Assembly (NCBI GenBank): GCA_033809995.1
Contig: JAPXKQ010000003.1
Span: forward strand, 1 to 64,000
Direction: 5' to 3'
DNA from: Paratissierella sp033809995
GTDB lineage: Bacteria; Bacillota; Clostridia; Tissierellales; Tissierellaceae
DNA: 64,000 bases
A program made the translations under genes and the position numbers. How positions within the stretch are numbered: position 1 is the stretch's first letter; each line of letters starts with the position of its first letter. The notes beneath the pieces were generated by a model, which ran no database searches, was not told the origin of the DNA, and was given only the letters and a program-made list of their open reading frames with translations. Below are positions 1-8,733 of this stretch, one piece after another.

Positions 1-2
1 AG

Positions 3-413
3 GTGTCAATGGAGAACACACCAGAAGATTTAATGGGAATTGAAGAGATTCAGGTATTTGGAAAGAAGGCTGTAAAGATTTATGGAATATTGGGTGCCAA
101 TTATGCACAGGCATTTTATTGGTTTGTCGAGGAAAAACCAGAAGAATCGATTATACAGATAGATGGGAACACAGTTGAAATTGATTTGGACAGTGATGAT
201 AAGAACGAAGTTGTAGCAACAACAGGTACAATTCCTGAAACAAGAATATACATGCTGAAAGAAGGGAAAATAGTTGTTTCTGATATTAATAAATCGATCG
301 GTGCAAAATCGGTAACTTTGCAAGATAAATATAAAAAGTTATTTGAAGTGTACTTTGAGCCAAATAAATCAGAACAATATATATATTATAGGGATTCCTT
401 TATAAAAAAGTAG
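3..413 (+). CDS. hypothetical protein, possibly truncated by the window edge
   Basis: I do not recognise this 136-codon reading frame. It opens at a GTG two bases from the window edge, with an ATG six bases further in, so the true start may lie outside. The product is acidic, has no cysteine and no clear membrane segment, and contains a Tyr/Phe-rich patch (QAFYWFVEE) near residue 40. It lies directly upstream of three decayed gene fragments, so it may itself be part of an old mobile region or the 3' part of a longer gene. No function is proposed. Confidence 0.45.
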   Translation: MSMENTPEDLMGIEEIQVFGKKAVKIYGILGANYAQAFYWFVEEKPEESIIQIDGNTVEIDLDSDDKNEVVATTGTIPETRIYMLKEGKIVVSDINKSIGAKSVTLQDKYKKLFEVYFEPNKSEQYIYYRDSFIKK

Positions 414-425
414 AACATCTGCAAA

Positions 426-540
426 ATGAGTTATAAATGCGATTATAAAATTGATGGATATTTTGAATATGTTGTTCCGCCTTTAAAAGGATTTTGGTGA
501 CAAGATGGAAATATAATTATAAATCTCCATATTAAAAGTA
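426..540 (+). pseudogene. GyrI-like domain protein, 5' remnant with stop codon
   Basis: ATG at 426 opens a frame whose first 24 residues (including DGYFEYVVPPLKGFW) resemble the N terminus of small GyrI-like ligand-binding proteins, which usually read GFWWQ-D/E here. In this copy the second Trp position is TGA (498-500) and the reading continues with QDG before similarity is lost. The rest of a roughly 200-residue protein is missing. I read the TGA as a decay mutation and not selenocysteine, because no downstream domain remains. Family assignment rests on the short N-terminal match only. Confidence 0.45.
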
Positions 541-675
541 GGATTAAATCTTAGTTATTTAAATAAAAAAATATATCATTTAAGTGAAGGAGAGCAACAA
601 AAAGTTGCAATTGCAAGGATGATGCTGAAACCATATGAGTTGGTGCTAGCTGATGAACCTACTTATTTACCTCCA
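523..675 (+). pseudogene. ABC transporter ATP-binding protein, internal fragment
   Basis: An open frame without a start carries the ABC signature and following helix (HLSEGEQQKVAIARMML) and an altered Walker B (LVLADEPT), as in LolD/MacB- or bacteriocin-type exporter ATPases. The Walker A half upstream and the H-loop part downstream are absent. Similarity ends near 675, where an integrase fragment begins in another frame, so this is a recombination scar and not a working transporter gene. Confidence 0.7.
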
Positions 676-677
676 AA

Positions 678-1078
678 GCGGGATACAGAAACAAAAGGCT
701 GTGTGGTGATTGCTACTGCCAAGATTATTTGGAATTTATTTATGTAAATGAACTTGGTGAAAGAATAAAACCAGGATATTTGACACAACATTTTCCAATA
801 TTATTGAAGAACAACAATTTGAGGAAAATTAGATTTCATAATTTAAGACATAGTTGTGCAAGTTTGTTATATGCTAACGGTGTTAGCTTGAAAGAAATAC
901 AGAAATGGTTAGGTCATAGCTATATCTCAACAACCTCAAATATCTATACCACTTAGACTATAGTAGTAAGGTTTCTTCTGCTAATGTAATTTTGCCTGTA
1001 TTTCCATCAAGGCAGCAGATAGAGATTCAAAGTGATGAGGAAATGCAGGCAATAAAAAAACTCTATAGTATAAACTAA
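678..1078 (+). pseudogene. tyrosine recombinase (integrase) C-terminal remnant, frameshifted
   Basis: This is the catalytic C-terminal part of a phage/conjugative-element tyrosine integrase. Visible are CGDCYCQDYLEF upstream, the HNLRHSC box carrying Arg and His, the WLGHSYISTT box, and the nucleophile Tyr in SNIYT. Just after that Tyr the frame runs into TAG (954-956). One base shift restores a typical tail (LDYSSKVSSANVILPVF) that ends at TAA 1076-1078. The N-terminal arm and core-binding domains are missing. It lies just beyond the 3' end of tRNA-Leu, the usual place for an integrase at a tRNA attachment site. It cannot make an active enzyme as it stands. Confidence 0.75.
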
Positions 1079-1092
1079 AGAGCTTTTAGTAA

Positions 1093-1180
1093 TGGTGCCG
1101 GTGGCCGGACTCGAACCGGCACGGTGTTGCCACCGGTAGATTTTGAGTCTACTACGTCTGCCAATTCCATCACACCGGCA
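1093..1180 (-). tRNA. tRNA-Leu (anticodon CAA)
   Basis: The reverse strand folds as a tRNA with a 7-bp acceptor stem (TGCCGGT/ACCGGCA), an encoded CCA end (1093-1095), and a long variable arm (CGGTG-loop-CACCG) as expected for Leu. The anticodon loop CTCAAAA gives CAA, reading UUG. The T arm carries GGTTCGAGTCC. The 3' end faces a decayed integrase, so this tRNA is a plausible old attachment site. Confidence 0.95.
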
Positions 1181-1339
1181 TAGGATTACAAAAAATATAT
1201 TAACACAAATTAAATAAAATTGCAATAAAAATTTCTGCTATATTTACCTTATCTCTGATATAAGGTATACTATTTATAAAACGAATAGGAAAGTTCTACT
1301 TTATTATTGTATTTAATGAACTTTCCGTAAATGAGTTTC

Positions 1340-1386
1340 AAAAAAGGTTTCATTAATATAAATAATGCTTTTTAGAAGCCTTTTTT
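1340..1386 (+). promoter_or_regulatory. hairpin with T-run upstream of polA
   Basis: The 12-base arms AAAAAAGGTTTC (1340-1351) and GAAGCCTTTTTT (1375-1386) can pair with one G-T wobble. The structure ends in T residues 22 bases before the polA start. It could be a terminator for transcription from upstream or an attenuator in the polA leader; the sequence alone does not decide. Confidence 0.35.
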
Positions 1387-1407
1387 CTAAATTTAAGGAG
1401 TGATTTT

Positions 1408-4080
1408 ATGGATAAGAAAACTTTTATAATTATAGATGGTAGTTCTCTATTACATAGAGCATTTTATGCTTTACCTCTACTTTCAACTAAAAAAGGAATC
1501 TATACTAATGGGGTATATGGATTTTTAACTATGCTATATAAAATACAAGAGGATTATAAACCTGACTATATTTGTGTTGCCTTTGATAAAAAAGGTCCTA
1601 CCTTTAGGCATAAGGAATATGAACAATACAAGGGTACTAGGCAGGAGACCCCATCAGAACTAGCTCAACAATTTCCTATTATAAGAGAAGTCTTAGATGC
1701 AATGAATATCACCATTTTAGAAATGTCAGAATTTGAAGCTGATGATATAGCTGGTACATTATCCAAAATGGGAGAGGAAAAAGGTCTAGATGTAATCTTG
1801 GTTACAGGGGACAGAGATTATCTTCAACTGGCAAGTGATAAATCAAAGGTTCTTATTACAAGAAAGGGAATTACTGAGCTGGAAATATTCGATAGAGAAA
1901 AAATAGTCAATGAGTATGAGATAGAGCCTAAGCAGTTCATAGATTTAAAAGGTCTTATGGGTGATAAATCGGATAATATACCAGGGGTTCCTGGCATAGG
2001 TGAAAAGACAGGACTAAAGCTTATTAAGGAATTTGGCAATATTGAAAATATATATAAAAATATTGATAGAGTAAGCGGAAAAAAACTTAAAGAAAACTTA
2101 ATAGAAAATGAAAGTATTGCTTATATTAGTAAAAAACTAGGGGAGATAATTACCAATGTTCCTCTAGATGTTGAGATTAATGACCTAGCAGTAAAAGAAG
2201 CGGATTGGGATAATTTAAAATTACTTTTTGAAGAAATGGAATTTAAAAGCTTATTAAGTAAAATACCAAATGAATTTACCGAAAAAAATGTGGAAGAAAA
2301 TTATGCATATAAGTTTAAAGTGATTGATAAAGATGAATTTAAAAATTTATCAGATGAAATATTAAAATCAAGAAAATTTGCATTTAAGTTTATTAATGAT
2401 AATTCAAACTATATTGAAAGTAAAATAATTGGAGTAGGAATAAAACCTAAAAGCGGAAGTACCTACTATGTTGATTTAAGTAATAATACTGAAGAATTTA
2501 TAACTATTTTCAAGCCTATATTTGAAGATAAAACCATTGAAAAGATAGGACATAATATTAAATTAGATATAGTTCAGTTATTTAGAATGGGTATTCAAAT
2601 AGAAAATTTCACATTTGATTCTATGATTGCTGGGTACCTTATAAATCCTAGTCAAACAGATTATTCTATAAACCAGTTGAGCTATGATTATTTTGGAATA
2701 TATGGAATTAGTGAAGAAGAACTATTGGGTAAAGGCAAAGGTGCTAAAACCTTTAGTGAAATTGGCTTAGAAGAAAAACTTAAGTATTTGACTTTCACGT
2801 TGGATACGGTATTTAAATTAGAGACTACAATGCTTCATACCATTGATGAACAAAATATGGATGAACTTTTCTTCGATGTTGAACTACCATTAGTAGAAGT
2901 ATTAGCAAGTATGGAGTTTTATGGCTTTGAAATAGATGAGGATGAGTTAATTAAATTAGGCAAGGAATATGATGATGAAATAGATAGCCTAACAAATTCA
3001 ATTTTTGAATTGGCTGGAATGGAATTCAATATTAATTCCCCTAAACAAATAGGAGAGGTTCTATTTGAAAAATTAAATTTGCCTATAATTAAGAAAACAA
3101 AAACTGGATATTCCACAGATGTTGAGGTATTGGAAAAGCTAAAAGACCAGCATCCTATAGTGGAAAATATTTTAAGATATAGACAAATTGTAAAGTTAAA
3201 ATCTACTTATATAGATGGGCTATTAAATCTAATAAACAAAAATACTAATAGAATTCACTCTAGCTTTAATCAGACTATAGCTACTACAGGAAGAATTTCT
3301 AGTACAGAACCTAATTTGCAGAATATACCAATTAGAACTGAGGATGGAAGAAGAATAAGAAAAGCCTTTGTTGCTAAAACACCAGATTTTAGATTACTCG
3401 ATGGGGATTATTCTCAAATTGAACTAAGAGTACTTGCACATATATCCAATGACCCTAAAATGGTAGATGCATTTAAAAACAATGATGATATCCATCAAAA
3501 AACCGCATCTGAAGTATTCCATGTACCTATAGATGAAGTTACATCTATTTTAAGATCTAGAGCTAAAGCAGTAAATTTTGGCATCATATATGGAATTTCT
3601 GATTATGGTTTATCAAGAGACATAAATGTCTCAAGGAAAGAAGCAAAGGAATTTATCGATAAATATCTTGATAATTATAAACTTGTTAAGGAATATATGA
3701 CAGATATTGTGAATAAAGGTAAAGAACAAGGATATGTTGAGACGCTTCTTCATAGGCGTAGATTTATACCAGAATTAAAAGCAAAAAACTTTAATGTACG
3801 TTCTTTTGGTGAAAGAATTGCAATGAATACACCAATCCAAGGCAGTGCAGCAGATATAATTAAAATGGCAATGGTTAAGGTATATAATGAATTAAGGAAT
3901 AGAAATCTAAAGTCCAGATTGATTCTTCAAGTACATGATGAGTTGATTATTGAAGCCCATATCGATGAGATTGATATAGTCAAAGAACTTATGAAAGATA
4001 TAATGGAAAACTCCATAAAGCTAAATGTTCCACTTAAAGTCGATATTTTAATGGGGGATAGCTGGTATGATACAAAATAA
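1408..4080 (+). CDS. polA: DNA polymerase I
   Basis: The 890-residue length is normal for Pol I, which fills gaps and removes RNA primers. The N-terminal 290 residues are the 5'-3' exonuclease (YGFLTMLYK, EADDIAGTL, GDKSDNIPGVPGIG). The polymerase part has motif A (DGDYSQIELR, catalytic Asp near residue 667), motif B (RSRAKAVNFGIIYG) and motif C (VHDELI). The middle domain lacks the DxE of exonuclease motif I (FAFKFINDN stands in that place), so proofreading is probably lost, as in several Bacillus and Clostridium Pol I enzymes. GGAG lies before the ATG. The 3' end overlaps coaE by 14 bases, suggesting coupled translation. Confidence 0.97.
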   Translation: MDKKTFIIIDGSSLLHRAFYALPLLSTKKGIYTNGVYGFLTMLYKIQEDYKPDYICVAFDKKGPTFRHKEYEQYKGTRQETPSELAQQFPIIREVLDAMNITILEMSEFEADDIAGTLSKMGEEKGLDVILVTGDRDYLQLASDKSKVLITRKGITELEIFDREKIVNEYEIEPKQFIDLKGLMGDKSDNIPGVPGIGEKTGLKLIKEFGNIENIYKNIDRVSGKKLKENLIENESIAYISKKLGEIITNVPLDVEINDLAVKEADWDNLKLLFEEMEFKSLLSKIPNEFTEKNVEENYAYKFKVIDKDEFKNLSDEILKSRKFAFKFINDNSNYIESKIIGVGIKPKSGSTYYVDLSNNTEEFITIFKPIFEDKTIEKIGHNIKLDIVQLFRMGIQIENFTFDSMIAGYLINPSQTDYSINQLSYDYFGIYGISEEELLGKGKGAKTFSEIGLEEKLKYLTFTLDTVFKLETTMLHTIDEQNMDELFFDVELPLVEVLASMEFYGFEIDEDELIKLGKEYDDEIDSLTNSIFELAGMEFNINSPKQIGEVLFEKLNLPIIKKTKTGYSTDVEVLEKLKDQHPIVENILRYRQIVKLKSTYIDGLLNLINKNTNRIHSSFNQTIATTGRISSTEPNLQNIPIRTEDGRRIRKAFVAKTPDFRLLDGDYSQIELRVLAHISNDPKMVDAFKNNDDIHQKTASEVFHVPIDEVTSILRSRAKAVNFGIIYGISDYGLSRDINVSRKEAKEFIDKYLDNYKLVKEYMTDIVNKGKEQGYVETLLHRRRFIPELKAKNFNVRSFGERIAMNTPIQGSAADIIKMAMVKVYNELRNRNLKSRLILQVHDELIIEAHIDEIDIVKELMKDIMENSIKLNVPLKVDILMGDSWYDTK

Positions 4081-4684
4081 ATGTTCTATAATCGGTTTAA
4101 CAGGTGGCATTGGAACTGGAAAATCAACAGTTACAAAAATATTAATAGAAAAAGGCTTTAAGGTTATCGATGCGGATGAAATTTCAAGAGAAGTTGTAGA
4201 AGTTGGAAAACCAGCATATACAAAAATAGTAGAGGTATTTGGCTCCAGAATTTTATTGGAGGATAAAACGTTAAATAGAAGAAAACTCGGACGATTAATA
4301 TTTTCAAGTAATAGTTTAAGAAGATTACTAAACAATATAATACACCCATATATTTGGGAATCAATTAAATTGGAAATTGAAAAATATTGTGTAAACAATG
4401 AGATTATTTTTCTTGATGCACCATTACTAATAGAAGAACTAGACAAATTAGATTTATATGGCATAAAATTGGAGGAAATTTGGTTGGTATATACTGATTC
4501 AAAGACTCAACTTTTACGCCTAATGGAAAGGGATAATATCTCAGAGGATGATGCAAAAAGCAAAATAAATGCTCAAATGAATTTAGAAGAAAAGAAAATG
4601 TATGCTGATAAAATAATAGATAATTCAGGAGATCTTAATATTTTGATGAAGCATATAGACAGCTTACTACAAGAATTGGCTTAA
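4067..4684 (+). CDS. coaE: dephospho-CoA kinase
   Basis: This 205-residue P-loop kinase carries out the last step of coenzyme A synthesis, phosphorylating the ribose 3'-OH of dephospho-CoA. The Walker A is GLTGGIGTGKST near the N terminus, followed by the family motif DADEISREV and a lid region with MERDN. The start ATG at 4067 lies inside polA. The ATG at 4080 is in another frame and no other in-frame start fits, so a polA-coaE overlap is accepted. The polA-coaE order is common in Firmicutes. Confidence 0.95.
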   Translation: MIQNKCSIIGLTGGIGTGKSTVTKILIEKGFKVIDADEISREVVEVGKPAYTKIVEVFGSRILLEDKTLNRRKLGRLIFSSNSLRRLLNNIIHPYIWESIKLEIEKYCVNNEIIFLDAPLLIEELDKLDLYGIKLEEIWLVYTDSKTQLLRLMERDNISEDDAKSKINAQMNLEEKKMYADKIIDNSGDLNILMKHIDSLLQELA

Positions 4685-4701
4685 AGTTTGGAGGGTCTCT
4701 A

Positions 4702-5343
4702 TTGTTTAAAATCTTAAATCGTTTAGTAAAAATGATAGCCTCTATTATAATTTTTTCAATTATAATTGGATTGATAGTATCTGTTTTTTATCCAATTGGC
4801 TATAAAAATATTATCAATAAATATTCAAAGGAATATAATGTAGATCCATATTTAGTAGTGTCGATAATTAACGTGGAAAGTAAATATAATAAAGATGCCA
4901 TATCAAACAAAGATGCAAGGGGATTGATGCAAATAGGTCCCCAAACAGGGCAGTGGGCTGCTGAATTTTTAAAGATAGATAATTATAATGAGTCAAAATT
5001 ATTTGACCCTGAAATAAATATAAGAATTGGTATTTGGTATATAGATCAATTAAAAAAAGAGTTTGGAGATAGAACAGATTTAGTTCTAGCAGCTTATAAC
5101 GCAGGAAGTGGCAATGTTAATAAGTGGTTATTGGACGAAAAACACTCAAAAGATGGCAGATTAACAAATATTCCATTTAGTGAAACAGATGATTATCTTA
5201 ATAAAGTAAAGAAAAATTATAGGGTATATAAACTGCTTTATAAATCCTATATGGAAAAACCTGATACTATATATTCAATATATATTGATGCTATAATTAA
5301 TATAAGAAGTATCCTAATAAAAACATTAAAATCCTTGCGCTAG
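4702..5343 (+). CDS. membrane-anchored lytic transglycosylase (SLT domain)
   Basis: A TTG start follows GGAGGG at good distance. Residues 7-29 form one membrane segment and the rest lies outside. The SLT/goose-lysozyme domain shows the catalytic Glu in NVESKYNKDA, then ARGLMQIGPQTG and LAAYNAGSGNVNKWL. Such enzymes cleave peptidoglycan between MurNAc and GlcNAc to form the 1,6-anhydro end. The gene sits between coaE and a peptide-binding lipoprotein, close enough (17 and 9 bases) for one transcript. Confidence 0.9.
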   Translation: MFKILNRLVKMIASIIIFSIIIGLIVSVFYPIGYKNIINKYSKEYNVDPYLVVSIINVESKYNKDAISNKDARGLMQIGPQTGQWAAEFLKIDNYNESKLFDPEINIRIGIWYIDQLKKEFGDRTDLVLAAYNAGSGNVNKWLLDEKHSKDGRLTNIPFSETDDYLNKVKKNYRVYKLLYKSYMEKPDTIYSIYIDAIINIRSILIKTLKSLR

Positions 5344-5352
5344 GAGGATAAT

Positions 5353-7077
5353 ATGAAATCGAAAAAAATAATATTTCTTTTAATAATATCCTTAATTTCA
5401 ACATTATTAATTAGTTGCAATTATGATAAAGAAAAAGAAGTTAAAGATGTAGATAGTGTACAAAAAGACCTTAATTACTTAATTACTGAAGATGGACAAG
5501 TTATATTGCCTTTAACAAATTTTAATAGCCTAAATCCATTAATCACTGAAAATGTATATTATTTCTACTTCAGTAAGTTAATATTTGAGGGATTATTTGA
5601 TTTTGATGAACACTTGCGACCTATACCACAGTTAGCATCTACATATTCTATTGAAAATGATGGGAAAATAGTATCTATTAAATTGAAAGAAAATGTCTTT
5701 TGGCATGATGGTGAAAAGTTCACCTCGGATGATGTGATATTTACCATTAATACACTAAAATATGCTAATAATTATACTACCTATAAAAAGATGCTTTCCA
5801 GTGCGTTGGGAAATATTAATACAGTAGATTTAAACAAGATAATTGATGTTAAAGCTATTGATGAATATAATTTAAATATTGTATTTGATAGGGGATTTAG
5901 CAACAACCTAGAAATATTAACCTTTCCTATAATTCCTAAACATATTTTTGTTAATAATAACAAAAATCAAGGATATTTAAAGGCTCTAGAAATTGAAAAT
6001 TATACTCCAATAGGTACAGGACCCTATAAATTTGTAAATTATGATAAGTTCAAAAGTATTACATTAAAAGCATATGATAACTATAGAGATGGTAAACCTG
6101 GCATAGAAACTGTTGTTGGAAAGGTTCTGGAGGATGAAGAATTAATTTTAACATCCTTTGAAACAGGACAGATTAGTTTGGCAAAAGCTAATGGTGTTGA
6201 TTGGGACAAATATAAAAATAATAACCGTATTAAAGTAATCGAATATCTTTCAAATAATTATGAATTTCTAGGATTTAATTTTGATAAAGATGTGTTTTCT
6301 AATGAAAAAGGATTGGCAATTAGACAAGCGATTTATTATGGTATAAATCGTCAAGATATAATTAGAAAGGTATTACTCGGTCATGGAACTCAAATTGACG
6401 TGCCAATAAACCCAGAATCATGGTTGATATCAAATTCTGCTAATACTTATGGATACAATGTAGAGCTTGCTAAAGATAAATTAATCTCTGCAGGATTTAC
6501 TGATATAGATGGAGATGGAATACTTGAGGATGAGGTAGGCAATAAATTATCCTTTAGGCTTTTAACCAATTCTTACAACCCCTTAAGAGTTAAAATAGCA
6601 GAAATGATTAAAAGCGATTTAAAGGAAATAGGTATAAATATTATTCCTGACTATAATGCAAGCTTACAAGACAATATTACAGAGGAAATGAAAAATGGAG
6701 AACTAGATAGAATAAATAATAAATTGATATCAGGGGACTTTGACATAGTGTTGACTAGTTGGCAAATATCAGTGATTCCGGAGCTATCATTTCTTTATCA
6801 TAGCAATAGTAGCAACCTTACTAATTTTTCAAGATACAAAAATGATACTATGGATATGTTGTTAGCAAATGCAAATAATGTCTTTGAAAGAGAAGAAAAA
6901 CTAATTGCATATGAAGAATTACAAAAATATATTATAGAAGATATTCCAAATATTTCTTTATTTTTTAATAATAGCTCAATACTAGTTGATTCCTCTATTG
7001 TAGGAGATTTAACTCCCACCTTTTTCAATCCTTACAAGGGATTGGAACGTTGTATTATAACAGTATCACCGGAATAA
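5353..7077 (+). CDS. oligopeptide ABC transporter substrate-binding lipoprotein (SBP family 5)
   Basis: The 574-residue protein has a lipoprotein signal ending in LLISC, so Cys22 is the likely lipidated residue. The body is a DppA/OppA-type family 5 binding protein (LNPLITENVYYFYFSKLIFEG region, then IPIGTGPYKF-like YTPIGTGPYKF, and AIRQAIYYGINR). It would bind peptides or similar solutes outside the cell. No permease or ATPase gene lies next to it, so it either works with a transporter encoded elsewhere or is an orphan receptor. Confidence 0.88.
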   Translation: MKSKKIIFLLIISLISTLLISCNYDKEKEVKDVDSVQKDLNYLITEDGQVILPLTNFNSLNPLITENVYYFYFSKLIFEGLFDFDEHLRPIPQLASTYSIENDGKIVSIKLKENVFWHDGEKFTSDDVIFTINTLKYANNYTTYKKMLSSALGNINTVDLNKIIDVKAIDEYNLNIVFDRGFSNNLEILTFPIIPKHIFVNNNKNQGYLKALEIENYTPIGTGPYKFVNYDKFKSITLKAYDNYRDGKPGIETVVGKVLEDEELILTSFETGQISLAKANGVDWDKYKNNNRIKVIEYLSNNYEFLGFNFDKDVFSNEKGLAIRQAIYYGINRQDIIRKVLLGHGTQIDVPINPESWLISNSANTYGYNVELAKDKLISAGFTDIDGDGILEDEVGNKLSFRLLTNSYNPLRVKIAEMIKSDLKEIGINIIPDYNASLQDNITEEMKNGELDRINNKLISGDFDIVLTSWQISVIPELSFLYHSNSSNLTNFSRYKNDTMDMLLANANNVFEREEKLIAYEELQKYIIEDIPNISLFFNNSSILVDSSIVGDLTPTFFNPYKGLERCIITVSPE

Positions 7078-7122
7078 ATCTTGTAATATTTTAAAAAGTG
7101 ATTATAATATTAATTAGGTCTT

Positions 7123-7209
7123 GCAGGGGTGGTGGAATTGGTAGACACGATAGTTTGAGGGGCTATTGCCTTAAAAAGCGTGAGGGTTCGAGTCCCTTCT
7201 CCTGCACCA
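7123..7209 (+). tRNA. tRNA-Leu (anticodon GAG)
   Basis: This 87-base sequence has acceptor arms GCAGGGG and TTCTCCTGC, an encoded CCA (7207-7209), a long variable arm and the T-loop GGTTCGAGTCC. The anticodon loop TTGAGGG reads GAG, for CUC/CUU codons. It is a second Leu isoacceptor in the window. Confidence 0.95.
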
Positions 7210-7282
7210 ATTAATATTATATCCCATATGTATAATTTCTGATATAATTTGTCAAATTTTAAACTATATATACCCTTATTTA

Positions 7283-7311
7283 TGTACATCTTAAACATAA
7301 AATGTTATAAT
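7283..7311 (+). promoter_or_regulatory. probable sigma-A promoter of the rnf operon
   Basis: TGTACA (7283-7288) and a perfect TATAAT (7306-7311) are 17 bases apart, 75 bases upstream of the rnfC start. It lies in the only sizeable gap before the six-gene operon. Confidence 0.6.
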
Positions 7312-7386
7312 ATAAACATAGTATTAGGCTTTTTCAGAAAGCTTAATTATTTTATGTTTAAAAATAAATAAAAAGAGGTGGAATGG

Positions 7387-8715
7387 ATGAGACTTGAGAA
7401 TCTCACATTTAAGGGTGGTATTCATATTCCAGATTATAAGGAATTAACAAAGGATAAGGCTATTGAAAGGGCAAATGAACCCAAAATAGTATATATTCCA
7501 TTGCATCAACATGTGGGCGCTCCTTGTGAAGCTTTAGTTAAAGTTGGAGATCAGGTTAAAGTTGGGCAAAAGATTGGTGAATCAAAGGCTTTTGTATCTG
7601 CACCAGTGCATTCAAGTGTCTCGGGAATTGTTAAGGGTATAACAACAATGTACACTCCCGTTGGCATTAAATCCAAATGCATAGTTATTGAATCTGACGG
7701 TCAAAATGAAAAACACGAATCAGTAAAACCTAAAAATGACTTAGATAAATTGTCTGCTGAAGAAATTCTTGACATTATTAGAGAAGCTGGAATAGTTGGA
7801 CTTGGTGGGGCAGCATATCCTTGTCATGCTAAAATAGCTGTAGCTGATGATAAAAAAGTCGATGATTTAATTATTAATGGAGCTGAATGTGAACCCTATC
7901 TAACATGCGATTATAGATTAATGTTAGAAGGAAGTGATAAGATAATATTTGGTCTTAAAGCGTTAATGAAGTATCTAGGATCCCAAAATGGTTACATAGG
8001 TGTAGAAAACAATAAAATGGATGCTGTCAAAGTTTTAGAGGAAGCAATAACAGAAGAATCCAATATTAAAGTTGCTACATTAAAAACAAAATTCCCTCAA
8101 GGTGATTCATATAGGATGGTATATTCTATCACTGGCAAAAAGGTGCCACAAGGCGGACATTGCAATGATGTAGGAGTTATGGTAAACAATGTTGCTACAG
8201 CATATGCAATAGCAGAGGCAATAATAGATGGCAAACCTTTATATGAAAGAGTTGTTACAGTTACTGGTAAAGGTATAAAGGAACCTAAAAACTTACTAGT
8301 GAAGATTGGGACAACCATTGGGGATTTAATTGAGCAATGCGGTGGCTTTAATGGGAAACCTGCTAAGATTATTGCTGGTGGACCTATGACAGGTACAGCA
8401 CAATTTACACTTGATACACCTATCACTAAATGTACTAGTGGTATTATAGTATTTACAGAAGACCAAGTAAGACCTACACCAATTTCCGATTGTATAAAAT
8501 GTGGGAAATGTCTCCAAGTCTGTTCCGTAGGCTTACAACCTTTATTTATTAGTGCATATTCTTTAAAAGGTAATTATGATGTAGCAGAGAGATATAATGC
8601 AGCTGCTTGTATCGAATGTGGTGCATGTTCATATATATGTCCAGCCAAAAGGCCATTAACTGAATCTATAAAACATGCAAAAAGTGAAATTAAAGCTAGA
8701 AGGAAAAAATCATAA
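7387..8715 (+). CDS. rnfC: Rnf complex subunit C
   Basis: RnfC is the NADH-side subunit of the membrane Rnf complex, which couples ferredoxin-NAD+ electron transfer to Na+ or H+ export. The 442-residue product has the N-terminal GGIHIP motif, the NADH/FMN-binding region (GLGGAAYPCHAK), and two C-terminal 4Fe-4S clusters (CIKCGKCLQVC and CIECGACSYICP). The ATG at 7387 is chosen because AGAGGTGG lies six bases before it; an upstream in-frame GTG at 7378 overlaps that ribosome site. It is first in the order rnfCDGEAB, the usual clostridial arrangement. Confidence 0.95.
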   Translation: MRLENLTFKGGIHIPDYKELTKDKAIERANEPKIVYIPLHQHVGAPCEALVKVGDQVKVGQKIGESKAFVSAPVHSSVSGIVKGITTMYTPVGIKSKCIVIESDGQNEKHESVKPKNDLDKLSAEEILDIIREAGIVGLGGAAYPCHAKIAVADDKKVDDLIINGAECEPYLTCDYRLMLEGSDKIIFGLKALMKYLGSQNGYIGVENNKMDAVKVLEEAITEESNIKVATLKTKFPQGDSYRMVYSITGKKVPQGGHCNDVGVMVNNVATAYAIAEAIIDGKPLYERVVTVTGKGIKEPKNLLVKIGTTIGDLIEQCGGFNGKPAKIIAGGPMTGTAQFTLDTPITKCTSGIIVFTEDQVRPTPISDCIKCGKCLQVCSVGLQPLFISAYSLKGNYDVAERYNAAACIECGACSYICPAKRPLTESIKHAKSEIKARRKKS

Positions 8716-8733
8716 TCGTTAGGAGGAAACATA

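Noticed and set aside
498..500. TGA in the GyrI-like remnant as a possible selenocysteine codon
   Set aside because: It replaces a Trp in a truncated gene and no SECIS hairpin or downstream domain is present.
1007..1225. Minus-strand open frame with CDGIGRRSRLK
   Set aside because: It reads across tRNA-Leu(CAA) and has no coding features.
7110..7298. Minus-strand open frame with GAGEGTRTLTLF
   Set aside because: It is the antisense of tRNA-Leu(GAG), a common false protein.
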